From JAYPWI01 sp964629575 (lineage in GTDB: Bacteria; Actinomycetota; Acidimicrobiia; Acidimicrobiales; Poriferisodalaceae): a stretch of 64,000 nucleotides of DNA. A model generated the notes under the pieces. That model did no database searches. It saw nothing but the letters and a program-made list of their open reading frames with translations, and had not been told where the DNA came from. Location: contig CAZVUM010000016.1 in NCBI GenBank assembly GCA_964629575.1, positions 1 to 64,000 of the forward strand, in the 5' to 3' direction. The first letter of the stretch is position 1. Every line of letters begins with the position of its first letter. Position numbers and translations under genes: made by a program. Shown here piece after piece: positions 49,397-60,663 of this stretch.

Positions 49397-49663
49397 TCAC
49401 TCGCCCACTGGAACTGTCCACCTGATCCGAGTGCCACCCGACGAGGGCGCCTCGGTCCTGAACTGTCCGCCCAGATCGGCGGCTCGCCGAGCCATGTTGT
49501 CGAGTCCGTCGCCGTGCTCCACGCTCGGCTGAAGGCCGACACCGTTGTCTTTCACCGTCAAGGTAAGCCAATGGTCTTCGTGCGACACGACGATGTCCAC
49601 TCGCGTCGAGTTCGCTGCTTCCTGCACCTCGCGGGCGGCGCCCAGTCCCAGGGCGCGCCTATC
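49397..49663 (-). pseudogene. DevS/DosS-like histidine kinase remnant (HATPase part)
   Basis: The frame reads REVQEAANSTRVDIVVS, then LTLTVKDNGVGLQPS (N/G1 boxes), GDGLDNMARRAADLGGQF (G2 region) and GGTRIRWTVPVGE, stop at 49397. This is the ATP-binding end of a DevS/NarX-type sensor kinase. The GAF, dimerisation and phospho-acceptor regions are missing, and the N-box segment is shortened (QEAANSTRV instead of QEALANAVRHA...STRV). It lies between two DosR-like boxes. Confidence 0.65.
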
Positions 49664-49682
49664 CCACTTCGTTCGAATACCC

Positions 49683-49706
49683 GATAGGGGTAGGGACCTT
49701 GGACCC
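49683..49706. promoter_or_regulatory. DosR-like box before the copper ATPase
   Basis: Core GGGACCTTGGACCC (49693-49706), preceded by TAGGGG(T/A). Twenty bases from 49683 match the box of the SHOCT operon exactly. It lies 101 bases before the ATPase ATG, which leaves room for a -10 and a leader with a possible metal operator. Confidence 0.6.
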
Positions 49707-49770
49707 TTACAACGTTGCCTGGATCCGACGCATCCTTCAGGAACACGATCCATGGCACAAGGGTCATACC

Positions 49771-49789
49771 CATACCCCCATTGCGTATG
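49771..49789 (+). promoter_or_regulatory. Candidate copper-regulator operator
   Basis: CATAC (49771-49775) and GTATG (49785-49789) form an inverted repeat around a C-rich core, 18 bases before the ATPase start and next to its GGAGG ribosome site. CsoR operators have similar TA-C-run/G-run-TA layouts, but this one is not a close match. Confidence 0.3.
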
Positions 49790-49807
49790 GAGTACGGAGG
49801 TCGAACG

Positions 49808-52756
<2,949 letters not shown>

Positions 52757-52775
52757 ACGATCAAGGGAGCCGACC

Positions 52776-52886
52776 ATGAACCCCATCACCAACCTCGCCC
52801 TCGCAGGACTGGCCGACTACGCCACCGCCAAACTTCTTGCCGCCATCGACAACCTCCCCGCCACACTCGACCGGAGCCCCGCATGA
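52776..52886 (+). CDS. Small ORF (36 aa) coupled to a universal stress gene
   Basis: ATG 52776 has AAGGGAG upstream and reads MNPITNLALAGLADYATAKL, ending at TGA 52884-52886, which overlaps the ATG of the universal stress gene (ATGA). The product would be a single amphipathic helix. The good ribosome site and exact overlap support translation. It may be a peptide of its own or a coupling leader. Confidence 0.5.
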   Translation: MNPITNLALAGLADYATAKLLAAIDNLPATLDRSPA

Positions 52887-53347
52887 CGGGCCAGACAGAC
52901 AACACCGAACGCAGCGGAGAACGCATCGTCGTCGGCGTCGACGGGTCTCCCGACGCCCGACGAGCCATCCAATGGGCAATCAACCACGCCAGACCAACCG
53001 ACTCGATCGACCTCGTCCACACCTGGGAGCAACCGGTCATCGCGGCCGAGGCCGGGATGGCCATCGACCCCTCCGCACTGTCTGAGTCCGCGGCCGCCGT
53101 GCTCGAACGCGAGCTCCACCTACTTCAGGGCACCCATCGGGACCTTCCCCCGCTCAACATGCGCCCGATCCAAGGCCACCCCGGCCAAGCGCTCCTCGAA
53201 GCCGCCAAGGATGCAGACCTGCTCGTAGTGGGCACCCGCGGCCACGGCGGCTTCACCGGCCTCCTCTTGGGGTCCACCAGCACGTACCTAGCCCACCACG
53301 CCCGATGCCCACTCGTGATCGTGCCCGCCACCCCACACGAGGAATGA
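52883..53347 (+). CDS. Universal stress protein (single domain)
   Basis: The 154-residue UspA-family protein has the N-terminal strand IVVGVDGSPDARRAIQWA and the ATP-binding motif GTRGHGGFTGLLLGSTSTYLAHHARCPLVIV (G-2x-G-9x-G-S/T), so it should bind ATP. It follows the copper ATPase and a 36-codon ORF on the same strand and is probably in that operon. Confidence 0.92.
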   Translation: MTGQTDNTERSGERIVVGVDGSPDARRAIQWAINHARPTDSIDLVHTWEQPVIAAEAGMAIDPSALSESAAAVLERELHLLQGTHRDLPPLNMRPIQGHPGQALLEAAKDADLLVVGTRGHGGFTGLLLGSTSTYLAHHARCPLVIVPATPHEE

Positions 53348-53488
53348 GAGGCCGGCGCCGGCCCGTTCCTCTCCCGCTCAGTCTTACTCCCGCGCCTTGC
53401 CGCTCGTCTCGACCCCAAGGCTATTTCTCGGTCAAACGCGCCAATCAACCACGGCTCTCGGCTCCTTTGCCGCCGCTAGGGTTCCTCG

Positions 53489-54091
53489 CTGGACGACACC
53501 GTCCCCAGACCGGGCACCGACGTCGGGCCGGCGCTGACCCCGGCGCAACGACGGCGGGTCAGGATTGCCGGAACGATCGGCAACGTCGTGGAGTGGTACG
53601 ACTTCGCGCTCTACGGGTTCCTCGCGGCAACCATCGGACAGTTGTTCTTCCCGAGCAACAATCCGTCCACATCGCTGCTCGCGAGCTATGGCGTCTTCGC
53701 GGCGGGCTTCGTCATGCGACCGATCGGCGCCGCCGCGTTCGCCGCCCTCGCGTTGCTCGCCTGGCCACTGGCCGGCTGGATGAAGACCGGGCACCTGGCC
53801 GCGACCATCGCCAGCCAGTTGATCCTGTTCGCGCTCCTCGCCGTGCCACTGGGGTCGGCACCCGCCATCTTCGTCGAACTGTTCCCCAGCAACGACCGGC
53901 TGACCGGCTACTCGATCTCATTCAATCTCGGCATCGGTGTCCTCGGCGGCGCGACGCCCGCGATCGCGACCTGGCTGATCGATGTCACCGACACCCCCAC
54001 CGTCCCCGCCGTCCTCACCGCCGTCGCCGGACTCGTCGCAGCGCTTGCACTCCTAGGAATGACCGACCGCAGCCGAGAACCCCTGCGCTGA
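53489..54091 (+). pseudogene. MFS metabolite:H+ symporter (ProP/ShiA-like) with a large in-frame deletion
   Basis: The N-terminal part (RIAGTIGNVVEWYDFALYGFLA ... FAAGFVMRPIGAA) is that of the MHS family. It then jumps to the last third of such a transporter (ALALLAWPLAGWM; SAPAIFVELFPSNDRLTGYSISFNLG). The GxxxDRxGRR loop and about five membrane spans between TM2 and the late helices are missing. There is no ATG/GTG/TTG start before residue 34 in frame; CTG 53489 would be needed. It is very unlikely to be functional as a transporter. Confidence 0.65.
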
Positions 54092-54307
54092 CCCGGCCTC
54101 ACGGCGCGAATGCACCACACGATCATCTTCCCAAGTACCGGCCATGCAGTATCTGGCACCCACGGGGCCTCCGTCTCTTCCGAAGACCACGATCACCGCG
54201 ACCAGCGCCGAGAGAAACCGTGATCTGATAATATTGTGATATCGCGAGATAAGAGATCTCATGAGGATGACCGTTCACCACTCGGGCCACGCGGAGGCAC
54301 TCCTCAT

Positions 54308-56188
54308 ATGACAGGCCGGGACGAAGCCACCATCGCGACCACCGCCAAGTCGGCGTTGCCGATTGCGGTGCTCGGTGTTGTGTACGGCGACATTGGCACG
54401 AGCCCGCTGTACGCCCTGCGCGAGTCGTTTCTCAGCCAGGACATCGCGGTGACCGACGACAACGTGCTCGGGATTCTCTCGCTCGTGTTCTGGTCGCTGA
54501 TGCTCGTGATCAGCGTCAAGTACGCGCGCTTCATCATGCACGCGGACAACGGCGGCGAAGGCGGCATCCTGGCATTGGCGTCCCTCGCGGTCCCGATGCA
54601 CAGCCGCCGCGGCGCCGCAGCAGTGCTCGTCCTGCTGGGTCTGTTCGGCACCGCGCTGCTGTACGGGGACGGCATGATTACCCCGGCGATCTCAGTCCTC
54701 AGTGCCGTCGAAGGTCTCGAGGTCGCCACCCCGCGCTTCGCCGACTACGTGGTGCCGATCAGCATCGGCATCCTTGTCGGGCTGTTCTCGATCCAGCGAC
54801 ACGGCACAGCAGCGGTGGGCCGGATCTTCGGCCCGGCCATGGCCGTGTGGTTCGGGTTCCTGGCCATCCTCGGCATCGAGGAGCTCGCGCAGGAACCCCG
54901 CGCGCTCGCGGCACTCAATCCGCTCCACGGCCTCGACTACCTCACATCGCAGCCACTGACCGGGTTCCTCTCGCTCGGCTCGATATTCCTCGTCGTCACC
55001 GGAGCCGAAGCGCTCTACGCGGACATGGGGCACTTCGACCGGCGCCAGATCACCTCGGGATGGTTCGCAGTCGTGCTGCCGGCGCTCACGCTGAACTACT
55101 TCGGTCAGGGCGCATTGTTGCTGGGCGATCCCTCAGCGATCGAGAACCCCTTCTACGAGATGATCCCGCGGTGGGCGCTGTACCCGAGCGTGGCCCTGGC
55201 CGCGGTGGCCACAGTGATCGCTTCGCAGGCACTCATTTCGGGGGCCTTCTCGCTCACCACGCAGGCGCTACACCTGGACTTCCTGCCCCGGGTGCGGGTG
55301 CTGCACACCTCCGAGCATGTCGAGGGCCAGGTGTATGTGCCCACCGTCAATTGGGCGCTGATGGTGGCCACGGTCGGACTCGTCGTCGGCTTCGGCTCCT
55401 CCACCGCGTTGGCCGGCGCCTACGGCGTCGCGGTGGCCACCACAATGGTCATCACCACCGTGTTGTTCGGGGTCGTGTGCCGGCGGCGATGGGGATGGGG
55501 CCGCGGTGCCACGGTGGCGCTGGTGGTGGGCTTCCTCGTGATCGATGGCGCCTTCTTCGCCGCCAACCTCACCAAGATTCCCGATGGCGGCTGGTTCCCG
55601 TTGCTGATCGGGTTGGCACTGTTGATCGTGATGACGACATGGCGCCGGGGCCGTGAGCTCGTCGCCGACCAGATCCGCCAAGGGCTCCCGCTCGACACCT
55701 TCGTCGACAGCCTCGCCGAGACCAAACCCCAGCGGGTGCCGGGCACTGCGGTCTACATGGCCAAGACGCCCGGCATCACTCCCTCGCCGCTACTCAACAC
55801 GCTCCGCCACAACCACGTCGTCCACGAGCGCGTCATCGTCGTCACCGTCGTCACCGAGCACGCTCCCCGGGTGCTGCCCGCAGCGCGCGACAAGATCCTC
55901 GAGATGGACGAGGGCTTCGCCCAGGTGATCCTCCACTACGGGTTTCTCGAGCGCCCCGACGTACCCGAGGCGCTAGCCAACATCGTGCACCCATCGGTCG
56001 GCTACGACCCCACCGACACCGACTTCTTCGTGGGCCGCGAGACCATCGAAGCCACCGATCGGCCCGGCATGGCCCTCTGGCGAGAGCGCCTGTTCGCCCG
56101 TCTGGCCCGCAACGCCGCAGCCGCCGACCAGTACTTCTCCCTGCCGCCGGAACGGACCTGTGAAGTCGGCCAACACATCGACCTGTGA
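54308..56188 (+). CDS. kup: Kup-type potassium uptake transporter
   Basis: The 626-residue protein has the Kup/HAK start VLGVVYGDIGTSPLYALRESF, followed by NGGEGGILALASLA, GDGMITPAISVLSAVEGLE and about twelve hydrophobic spans, and a C-terminal cytoplasmic domain of about 170 residues. It takes up K+ with protons. ATG 54308 fits the family; the frame from 54236 adds 24 unrelated residues. The 216-base gap upstream has an AT-rich run (TGATAATATTGTGATATC, 54223-54240) that is the likely promoter. A universal stress gene follows after 30 bases. Confidence 0.93.
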   Translation: MTGRDEATIATTAKSALPIAVLGVVYGDIGTSPLYALRESFLSQDIAVTDDNVLGILSLVFWSLMLVISVKYARFIMHADNGGEGGILALASLAVPMHSRRGAAAVLVLLGLFGTALLYGDGMITPAISVLSAVEGLEVATPRFADYVVPISIGILVGLFSIQRHGTAAVGRIFGPAMAVWFGFLAILGIEELAQEPRALAALNPLHGLDYLTSQPLTGFLSLGSIFLVVTGAEALYADMGHFDRRQITSGWFAVVLPALTLNYFGQGALLLGDPSAIENPFYEMIPRWALYPSVALAAVATVIASQALISGAFSLTTQALHLDFLPRVRVLHTSEHVEGQVYVPTVNWALMVATVGLVVGFGSSTALAGAYGVAVATTMVITTVLFGVVCRRRWGWGRGATVALVVGFLVIDGAFFAANLTKIPDGGWFPLLIGLALLIVMTTWRRGRELVADQIRQGLPLDTFVDSLAETKPQRVPGTAVYMAKTPGITPSPLLNTLRHNHVVHERVIVVTVVTEHAPRVLPAARDKILEMDEGFAQVILHYGFLERPDVPEALANIVHPSVGYDPTDTDFFVGRETIEATDRPGMALWRERLFARLARNAAAADQYFSLPPERTCEVGQHIDL

Positions 56189-56218
56189 CCCCAAATCCAT
56201 GACCACGAGAGGACAACC

Positions 56219-57082
56219 ATGACCAACCTCGACCACCTCGTCGTCGGACTCGACGACTCCAACGATTCTGCGCGGGCGCTGCGCTGGGCCGCAGCCCAGA
56301 CCCCCCAGCTCATCACCGCCGTGCACGCCTTCTCGCCCGGCCTCGAGCTGCTGGCAGCCAGCGTGCAGATCAACCTCGACCCCGTCCGGGCCGAACACCA
56401 GAACCTTCTCGACACAAGGTGGTCGGCACCGGCCCGCGCCCTCGGCGTCCCCGTCGACACGGTGCTCATCGACGACGACCCCGCCACCGCTCTAGCCCAC
56501 GTCGCGCAAACCCGCAGTGCAGATGCCATCGTCATCGGCCACCAGGGCCACCACCGCTGGAACGCTCACCACGTCGGCGAAACCGCAGGCCGGCTGCTTC
56601 ACCACTGCGACACCCCACTCATCGTCACCAACGACACCACCGAACCCCAGCCGCTTGCCGGCAGCATCGTCGTCGGCCTGAGCCGGCCGGCCAATCCCGA
56701 CAACCCCGAGCTCCAATGGGCCATCAATGTCGCCGAGCACCACAAGGCCCAACTCCACGTCGTTTGCCTTGTCGAACCGATGGCCTACGTTGACGCCAAC
56801 TACTCACGCGACATGGCCGACATCCACCACGAGATGCGTGAGCAGCTGGACGCGCTCGTCGCCACCCTCCGCCATCAACACCGAACCATCGGCATCTCCA
56901 CCGAGGTCCGAGACGGCCCGACCCTCCACGAACTCGCCGCTGTCACCCACGAAACCGATGCAGGTCTTGTTGTCATCGGCTCGCACCACCCCGGCCTCAT
57001 CAGCGGCTTCATCGCCGGCTCAGTGGCCAGACTTCTGCCACCGCTGATTCGCTGCCCCACCGCCGCAGTCCCGCACCGATAA
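56219..57082 (+). CDS. Universal stress protein (two-domain)
   Basis: The 287-residue product has two UspA-like domains: LDHLVVGLDDSNDSARALRWA ... VIGHQGHHRWNAHHVGETAGRLLHHCDTPLIV, and GSIVVGLSRPANPDNPELQWA ... VIGSHHPGLISGFIAGSVARLL. Each keeps a glycine/serine ATP-type motif in altered form. It starts 30 bases after kup with GAGAGGA as ribosome site, so it is in one operon with the potassium transporter. Usp partners of ion transporters are known to gate or sense energy state. Confidence 0.9.
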   Translation: MTNLDHLVVGLDDSNDSARALRWAAAQTPQLITAVHAFSPGLELLAASVQINLDPVRAEHQNLLDTRWSAPARALGVPVDTVLIDDDPATALAHVAQTRSADAIVIGHQGHHRWNAHHVGETAGRLLHHCDTPLIVTNDTTEPQPLAGSIVVGLSRPANPDNPELQWAINVAEHHKAQLHVVCLVEPMAYVDANYSRDMADIHHEMREQLDALVATLRHQHRTIGISTEVRDGPTLHELAAVTHETDAGLVVIGSHHPGLISGFIAGSVARLLPPLIRCPTAAVPHR

Positions 57083-57141
57083 TCGCCCCCGATGCGCGTG
57101 AACTCTGCCGCCCATCGCTTCGGCAGGCGTCCACGCCAATC

Positions 57142-57264
57142 GTAGACGTCTCTTTGCGTGTCGACCCGGGCCAGTTCGTGGTGCTCCTCGGCCCCAGCGG
57201 GTCCGTCAAGACACCCTGCTGAATGTCGTTGCCGCCACTGAGCCCGCTACGGCGGGCGAGATCG
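57142..57264 (+). pseudogene. ABC transporter ATPase fragment
   Basis: The first frame reads VDVSLRVDPGQFVVLLGPSGSVKT (a Walker A with a Gly-to-Val change), and after a frameshift LNVVAATEPATAGEIVIA. This is the start of an ABC nucleotide-binding domain with both ends missing. Confidence 0.55.
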
Positions 57265-57270
57265 TCATCG

Positions 57271-57401
57271 CCGAACTGGCCGCTTCGCCACGGCTGGTTG
57301 GTGACACCTGAGACTCTGCTGCGCTGGCACCGAAAACGTGTCACCAGACACTGGACCCAACCTCCCGCTCGTTGTCTGGGCCGACCACCAACCAGCACCG
57401 A
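57271..57401 (+). pseudogene. Integrase-core transposase fragment at the assembly gap
   Basis: The frame reads RHGWLVTPETLLRWHRKRVTRHWTQPP, then GRPPTST up to the N run. This is the N-terminal linker region of IS481/IS3-like integrase-core transposases. It probably marks an insertion sequence whose repeated copies prevented assembly. Confidence 0.5.
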
Positions 57402-57501
57402 NNNNNNNNNNNNNNNNNNNNNNNNNNNNNNNNNNNNNNNNNNNNNNNNNNNNNNNNNNNNNNNNNNNNNNNNNNNNNNNNNNNNNNNNNNNNNNNNNNN
57501 N
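57402..57501. other. Assembly gap (100 Ns)
   Basis: Exactly 100 undetermined bases. This is a standard scaffold-gap length, so the true distance is unknown. It follows a transposase fragment, and the APC permease start lies 80 bases beyond it. Confidence 0.98.
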
Positions 57502-57581
57502 AGAGTTGCGCGGCCGCATGCGGCGAGGCCGCGCCGACCAAACCGAATGTCGAAGATCAATCCACTTCAGGGCTGACGGGC

Positions 57582-59006
57582 ATGGGAGACTTTCGCGCGT
57601 GCATCTTGACCGCCGGCCGCGACGCCGAGCCGCCCGTGGCTGGTAACCGTCGGGCGAAAAGCGGCGACAACTCGGGGTCCCTTCAAGCGACCGCTGGCCA
57701 AGCCGCCGGCGAGAGTATCGGGTACCTGGAGGCGGTATCGATCGGGGTTGGCGGCATGGTCGGCGGAGGAATATTCGCTGTCCTTGGTCTCGCGGTCGGC
57801 GTGGGCGAAGGCGGTACGTTCATCGCCTTCTTCATCGCCGGGATCGTCGCTCTGCTGACCACCTACTCGTACGCCCGGCTATCGGTGGCTCTGCCATCCC
57901 AGGGCGGCACGGTCGAGTTCCTGAACGAGGCATTCGGGCGAGGCAACCTCGCCGGCTCGCTGAACGTCCTGCTCTGGTTGAGCTATGTCATCACCACCTC
58001 GCTCTACGCATTCGCGTTCGGCTCCTACGGGGCCACTTTCCTCCCAAACGGAGCGCAGAGCTATGGCACGCATCTCCTGATCTCGACAGCAATTGTCGCT
58101 ACGACCGTCCTGAACGTGTTCAGCGCTCGATTGATCGCTCAGACCGAGGACTACGTCGTCGCGGCGAAGGTACTGATCCTGGTGGTGTTCGTTGCCGTCG
58201 CGCTCACAGATGCAGACTTCGGGACCATTCAACCCTCGACGTGGGCCGGACCCGGATCGCTCGTGGCGGGCGGGATGCTGATCTTCGTCGCCTACGAGGG
58301 CTTCGAGCTCATCGCCAACTCCGCGGGCGACGTCCGAGACCCCACCAAGACCATCCCCCGGGCCCTCTACACGTCTGTGCTGTTCACCATCGTTCTGTAC
58401 ATGCTGGTCGCCGTCGTAACCGTTGGCCTGCTTACCCTTTCCCAGATCACGAACGCCGCGGACTTCGCGCTGGCCGAGGCCGCGCAAGTCGTGTGGGGAG
58501 GCGTCGGATTCGACTTGATCGTGATAGCTGCGTTGTTGTCGACCGCATCGGCGATCAATGCCACCCTCTACGGTACTGCCCGCCTGACGGTGGAGATCGC
58601 TCTCGACGGCGAACTCCCAACCGCGCTCGAGGACAAGATCTGCGGCAAACCCATCGTTGGACTCCTCCTGACGGCCACCGCTGCGCTGATCACCGCGAAT
58701 CTCGTACCGCTCGCTGCCATCTCCTCGCTCGCAAGCGCCGGCTTTCTGACGATCTTCGCGGCGGTGAACATTGCCAACGTGCGACTCGCGGCCCGGACCA
58801 ATAGCAACAAGGCCTTGTCCGCTGTGGGCGCGTTCGCATGTATCGCGGCTCTCGCAGCACTCATCGTTCACATCGCAACCACCCGCCCCACTGACCTCAT
58901 CTTGCTCCTCGCGCTCATCTTGCTCACCTACTTGGGGGAGGCCACCTACCAACACCGCCGGCGGCTACGACCCCTCACAAGCAATGCTCCCAGTCGCCGC
59001 AGCTAG
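57582..59006 (+). CDS. APC-superfamily amino-acid/cation permease
   Basis: This permease has about 474 residues and roughly 12 hydrophobic spans. The first core helix is broken by the APC motif GVGGMVGGGIFAVLG, and the sixth is around LIFVAYEGFELIANSAGDVRDP. The 50 residues before the first helix are polar and variable. ATG 57582 is the first in frame after the gap; a longer N-terminus through the Ns cannot be excluded. The substrate could be an amino acid or polyamine. It is a single gene between the gap and the ABC exporter. Confidence 0.8.
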   Translation: MGDFRACILTAGRDAEPPVAGNRRAKSGDNSGSLQATAGQAAGESIGYLEAVSIGVGGMVGGGIFAVLGLAVGVGEGGTFIAFFIAGIVALLTTYSYARLSVALPSQGGTVEFLNEAFGRGNLAGSLNVLLWLSYVITTSLYAFAFGSYGATFLPNGAQSYGTHLLISTAIVATTVLNVFSARLIAQTEDYVVAAKVLILVVFVAVALTDADFGTIQPSTWAGPGSLVAGGMLIFVAYEGFELIANSAGDVRDPTKTIPRALYTSVLFTIVLYMLVAVVTVGLLTLSQITNAADFALAEAAQVVWGGVGFDLIVIAALLSTASAINATLYGTARLTVEIALDGELPTALEDKICGKPIVGLLLTATAALITANLVPLAAISSLASAGFLTIFAAVNIANVRLAARTNSNKALSAVGAFACIAALAALIVHIATTRPTDLILLLALILLTYLGEATYQHRRRLRPLTSNAPSRRS

Positions 59007-59129
59007 TTGGCCGCGACTCGGGCCGGCGAGGTTGGTTGGTCGGTGGCATGTTGGCGCACTCGCCCGATGGTCCGGGGCACGACCCGTTGCCTCCCTTGAG
59101 CTCACCCGCGTGGTACGGGAGCGGTCCCT

Positions 59130-59861
59130 ATGAGCCGCGACGTCTCCTCACCAGCGGTGACCCTCTCAGGCGTCTCGGTGCGGCGAGGTGGCCGGCTTGT
59201 GCTGCAGGATCTGTCGCTCTCGGTGCCCTCGGGCGTCATCGTCGGCCTGATCGGACCGAGCGGCTGCGGCAAAACCACCCTCATGCGCACCATGATCGGG
59301 CTGCAGGCCAACGTCGCGGGAATCGTCGACGTCCTCGATCTACCCGCCGGGGTCGCGGCACGGCAGGGCGAGGTCGGCTACATGACGCAGGATCCGTCGG
59401 TCTACGGGGATCTGACCGTGGGCGAGAACCTCTCCTATTTCGCCGCGCTATTGAACCTCGGGCCGGAGCGAGTTAGCGAGGTCATGGGGTCGGTCAGCCT
59501 GGCCGACATGTCCGACGCTGTCGTCGCGGACCTCTCGGGCGGTCAGCGGGCTCGCGTGTCGCTCGCAGTCGCACTCCTGGCCGACCCCCCGTTGCTGGTG
59601 CTCGACGAGCCCACCGTCGGCCTCGATCCTGCCTTGCGCACCGAGTTGTGGGCCGAGTTCGCCCGCCTCGCGGCGACCGGCACGACCGTGGTCGTGTCCA
59701 GCCACGTCATGGACGAGGCCAGCCGTTGCGACCAACTCATCCTCATGCGCGACGGGCGGGTCCTAGCCACCGGATCTCCGACCGAGCTCATCGCTCGAAC
59801 CGGCAGCGTCGATGTCGAAGAGGCCTTCTTGCGCCTTGTCGCCGACCGGGGTGACACCTGA
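59130..59861 (+). CDS. ABC transporter ATP-binding protein (ABC-2 exporter type)
   Basis: The 243-residue ATPase has Walker A GPSGCGKTTLMRTM, Q-loop GYMTQDPSVYGDLTV, signature LSGGQRARVSLA, Walker B LLVLDEPTVGLDP and the H-switch VSSHVMDEASRC. The layout is that of DrrA/CcmA-like exporters. Its TGA and the permease ATG share one base (TGATG), so the two are coupled. The substrate is unknown. Confidence 0.92.
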   Translation: MSRDVSSPAVTLSGVSVRRGGRLVLQDLSLSVPSGVIVGLIGPSGCGKTTLMRTMIGLQANVAGIVDVLDLPAGVAARQGEVGYMTQDPSVYGDLTVGENLSYFAALLNLGPERVSEVMGSVSLADMSDAVVADLSGGQRARVSLAVALLADPPLLVLDEPTVGLDPALRTELWAEFARLAATGTTVVVSSHVMDEASRCDQLILMRDGRVLATGSPTELIARTGSVDVEEAFLRLVADRGDT

Positions 59862-60598
59862 TGCCCGGCTCCACGACCAGCGCCACCGCGACCCGGGTAC
59901 TGCGCCAACTGCGCCGCGACCGCCGCACGGTCGCGATGCTGCTGATGATCCCGACCGGGCTGCTCACCCTCGTCCGCTACGCCTTCGACGCCCGACCCGA
60001 GGTGTTCCAACGCGTCGGGCTCCCGCTCATCGGGGTCTTCCCCCTGGTGTCAATGTTCCTCGTCGCCTCCATCGCCATGTTGCGGGAGCGCCGCTCAGGC
60101 ACTCTCGAGCGCCTGATGTCGCTCCCCACAACCAAACTCGGGCTGGTCGCCGGCTACGCCACCGCGTTCGCCGCGGTCGCCGTCGCCCAAACCGGTGTCG
60201 TGCTCTCGATGGGCGTCGTCCTGCTCGACCTCGAGGTAGCGGGACCGATGTGGCTCGCAGTCATCGTCGCCGTCGCCAACGCTCTGCTCGGCATGGCCCT
60301 CGGACTCCTGCTGAGCGCCTTCGCCCACACCGAGTTCCAAGCCATCCAGTTCATGCCCGCCTTCCTACTGCCCCAGTTCCTTTTGTGTGGGCTTCTCGTC
60401 GACCGACATGCCATGGCTCGGCCTCTGGAGGTCATCTCCGCGGTGCTTCCCCTGACGTTCGCTTACGACGCCCTCCGGTGGGTCGCCGATCGCGGCGGCG
60501 TGTCCAACGAAGTGCTCGTCGACCTCGCCGTGACCGCGATCATGGCTCTCGGAGCGCTAGCCGCCGGGGCACTCACCCTGAAGAGACGGAGCCCATGA
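59861..60598 (+). CDS. ABC-2 type permease
   Basis: The 245-residue protein has six predicted spans and the ABC-2 features: SMFLVASIAMLRERRSGTLERLMSLPTTKLGL (coupling region) and late helices around FMPAFLLPQFLLCGLL and ISAVLPLTFAYDALR. It forms an exporter with the preceding ATPase. Its stop overlaps the start of a 22-codon ORF (ATGA). Confidence 0.9.
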   Translation: MPGSTTSATATRVLRQLRRDRRTVAMLLMIPTGLLTLVRYAFDARPEVFQRVGLPLIGVFPLVSMFLVASIAMLRERRSGTLERLMSLPTTKLGLVAGYATAFAAVAVAQTGVVLSMGVVLLDLEVAGPMWLAVIVAVANALLGMALGLLLSAFAHTEFQAIQFMPAFLLPQFLLCGLLVDRHAMARPLEVISAVLPLTFAYDALRWVADRGGVSNEVLVDLAVTAIMALGALAAGALTLKRRSP

Positions 60599-60663
60599 CC
60601 ACGCCCAACACCCACTCCAACCCCGCTCGCCCAGGCGCGGCTCGATCGCAAGTACCGGCATGA
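60595..60663 (+). CDS. 22-codon ORF bridging the exporter and corA
   Basis: ATG 60595 overlaps the permease TGA, and its own TGA (60661-60663) overlaps the corA ATG 60660. Both junctions are ATGA. The encoded peptide is polar and Pro/Ala-rich (MTTPNTHSNPARPGAARSQ). It may serve only to carry ribosomes from the permease gene to corA. Confidence 0.5.
   Translation: MTTPNTHSNPARPGAARSQVPA

Noticed and set aside
54092..54307. Possible c-di-AMP (ydaO-type) riboswitch before kup
   Set aside because: Such riboswitches often precede actinobacterial potassium genes, but the conserved paired elements could not be recognised here; only an AT-rich promoter-like run is seen.
59108..59130. GGGAGCGGTCCC before the ABC exporter
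   Set aside because: Similar in outline to the DosR-like boxes but two bases shorter and directly on the start codon; it is more likely the ribosome-binding region.
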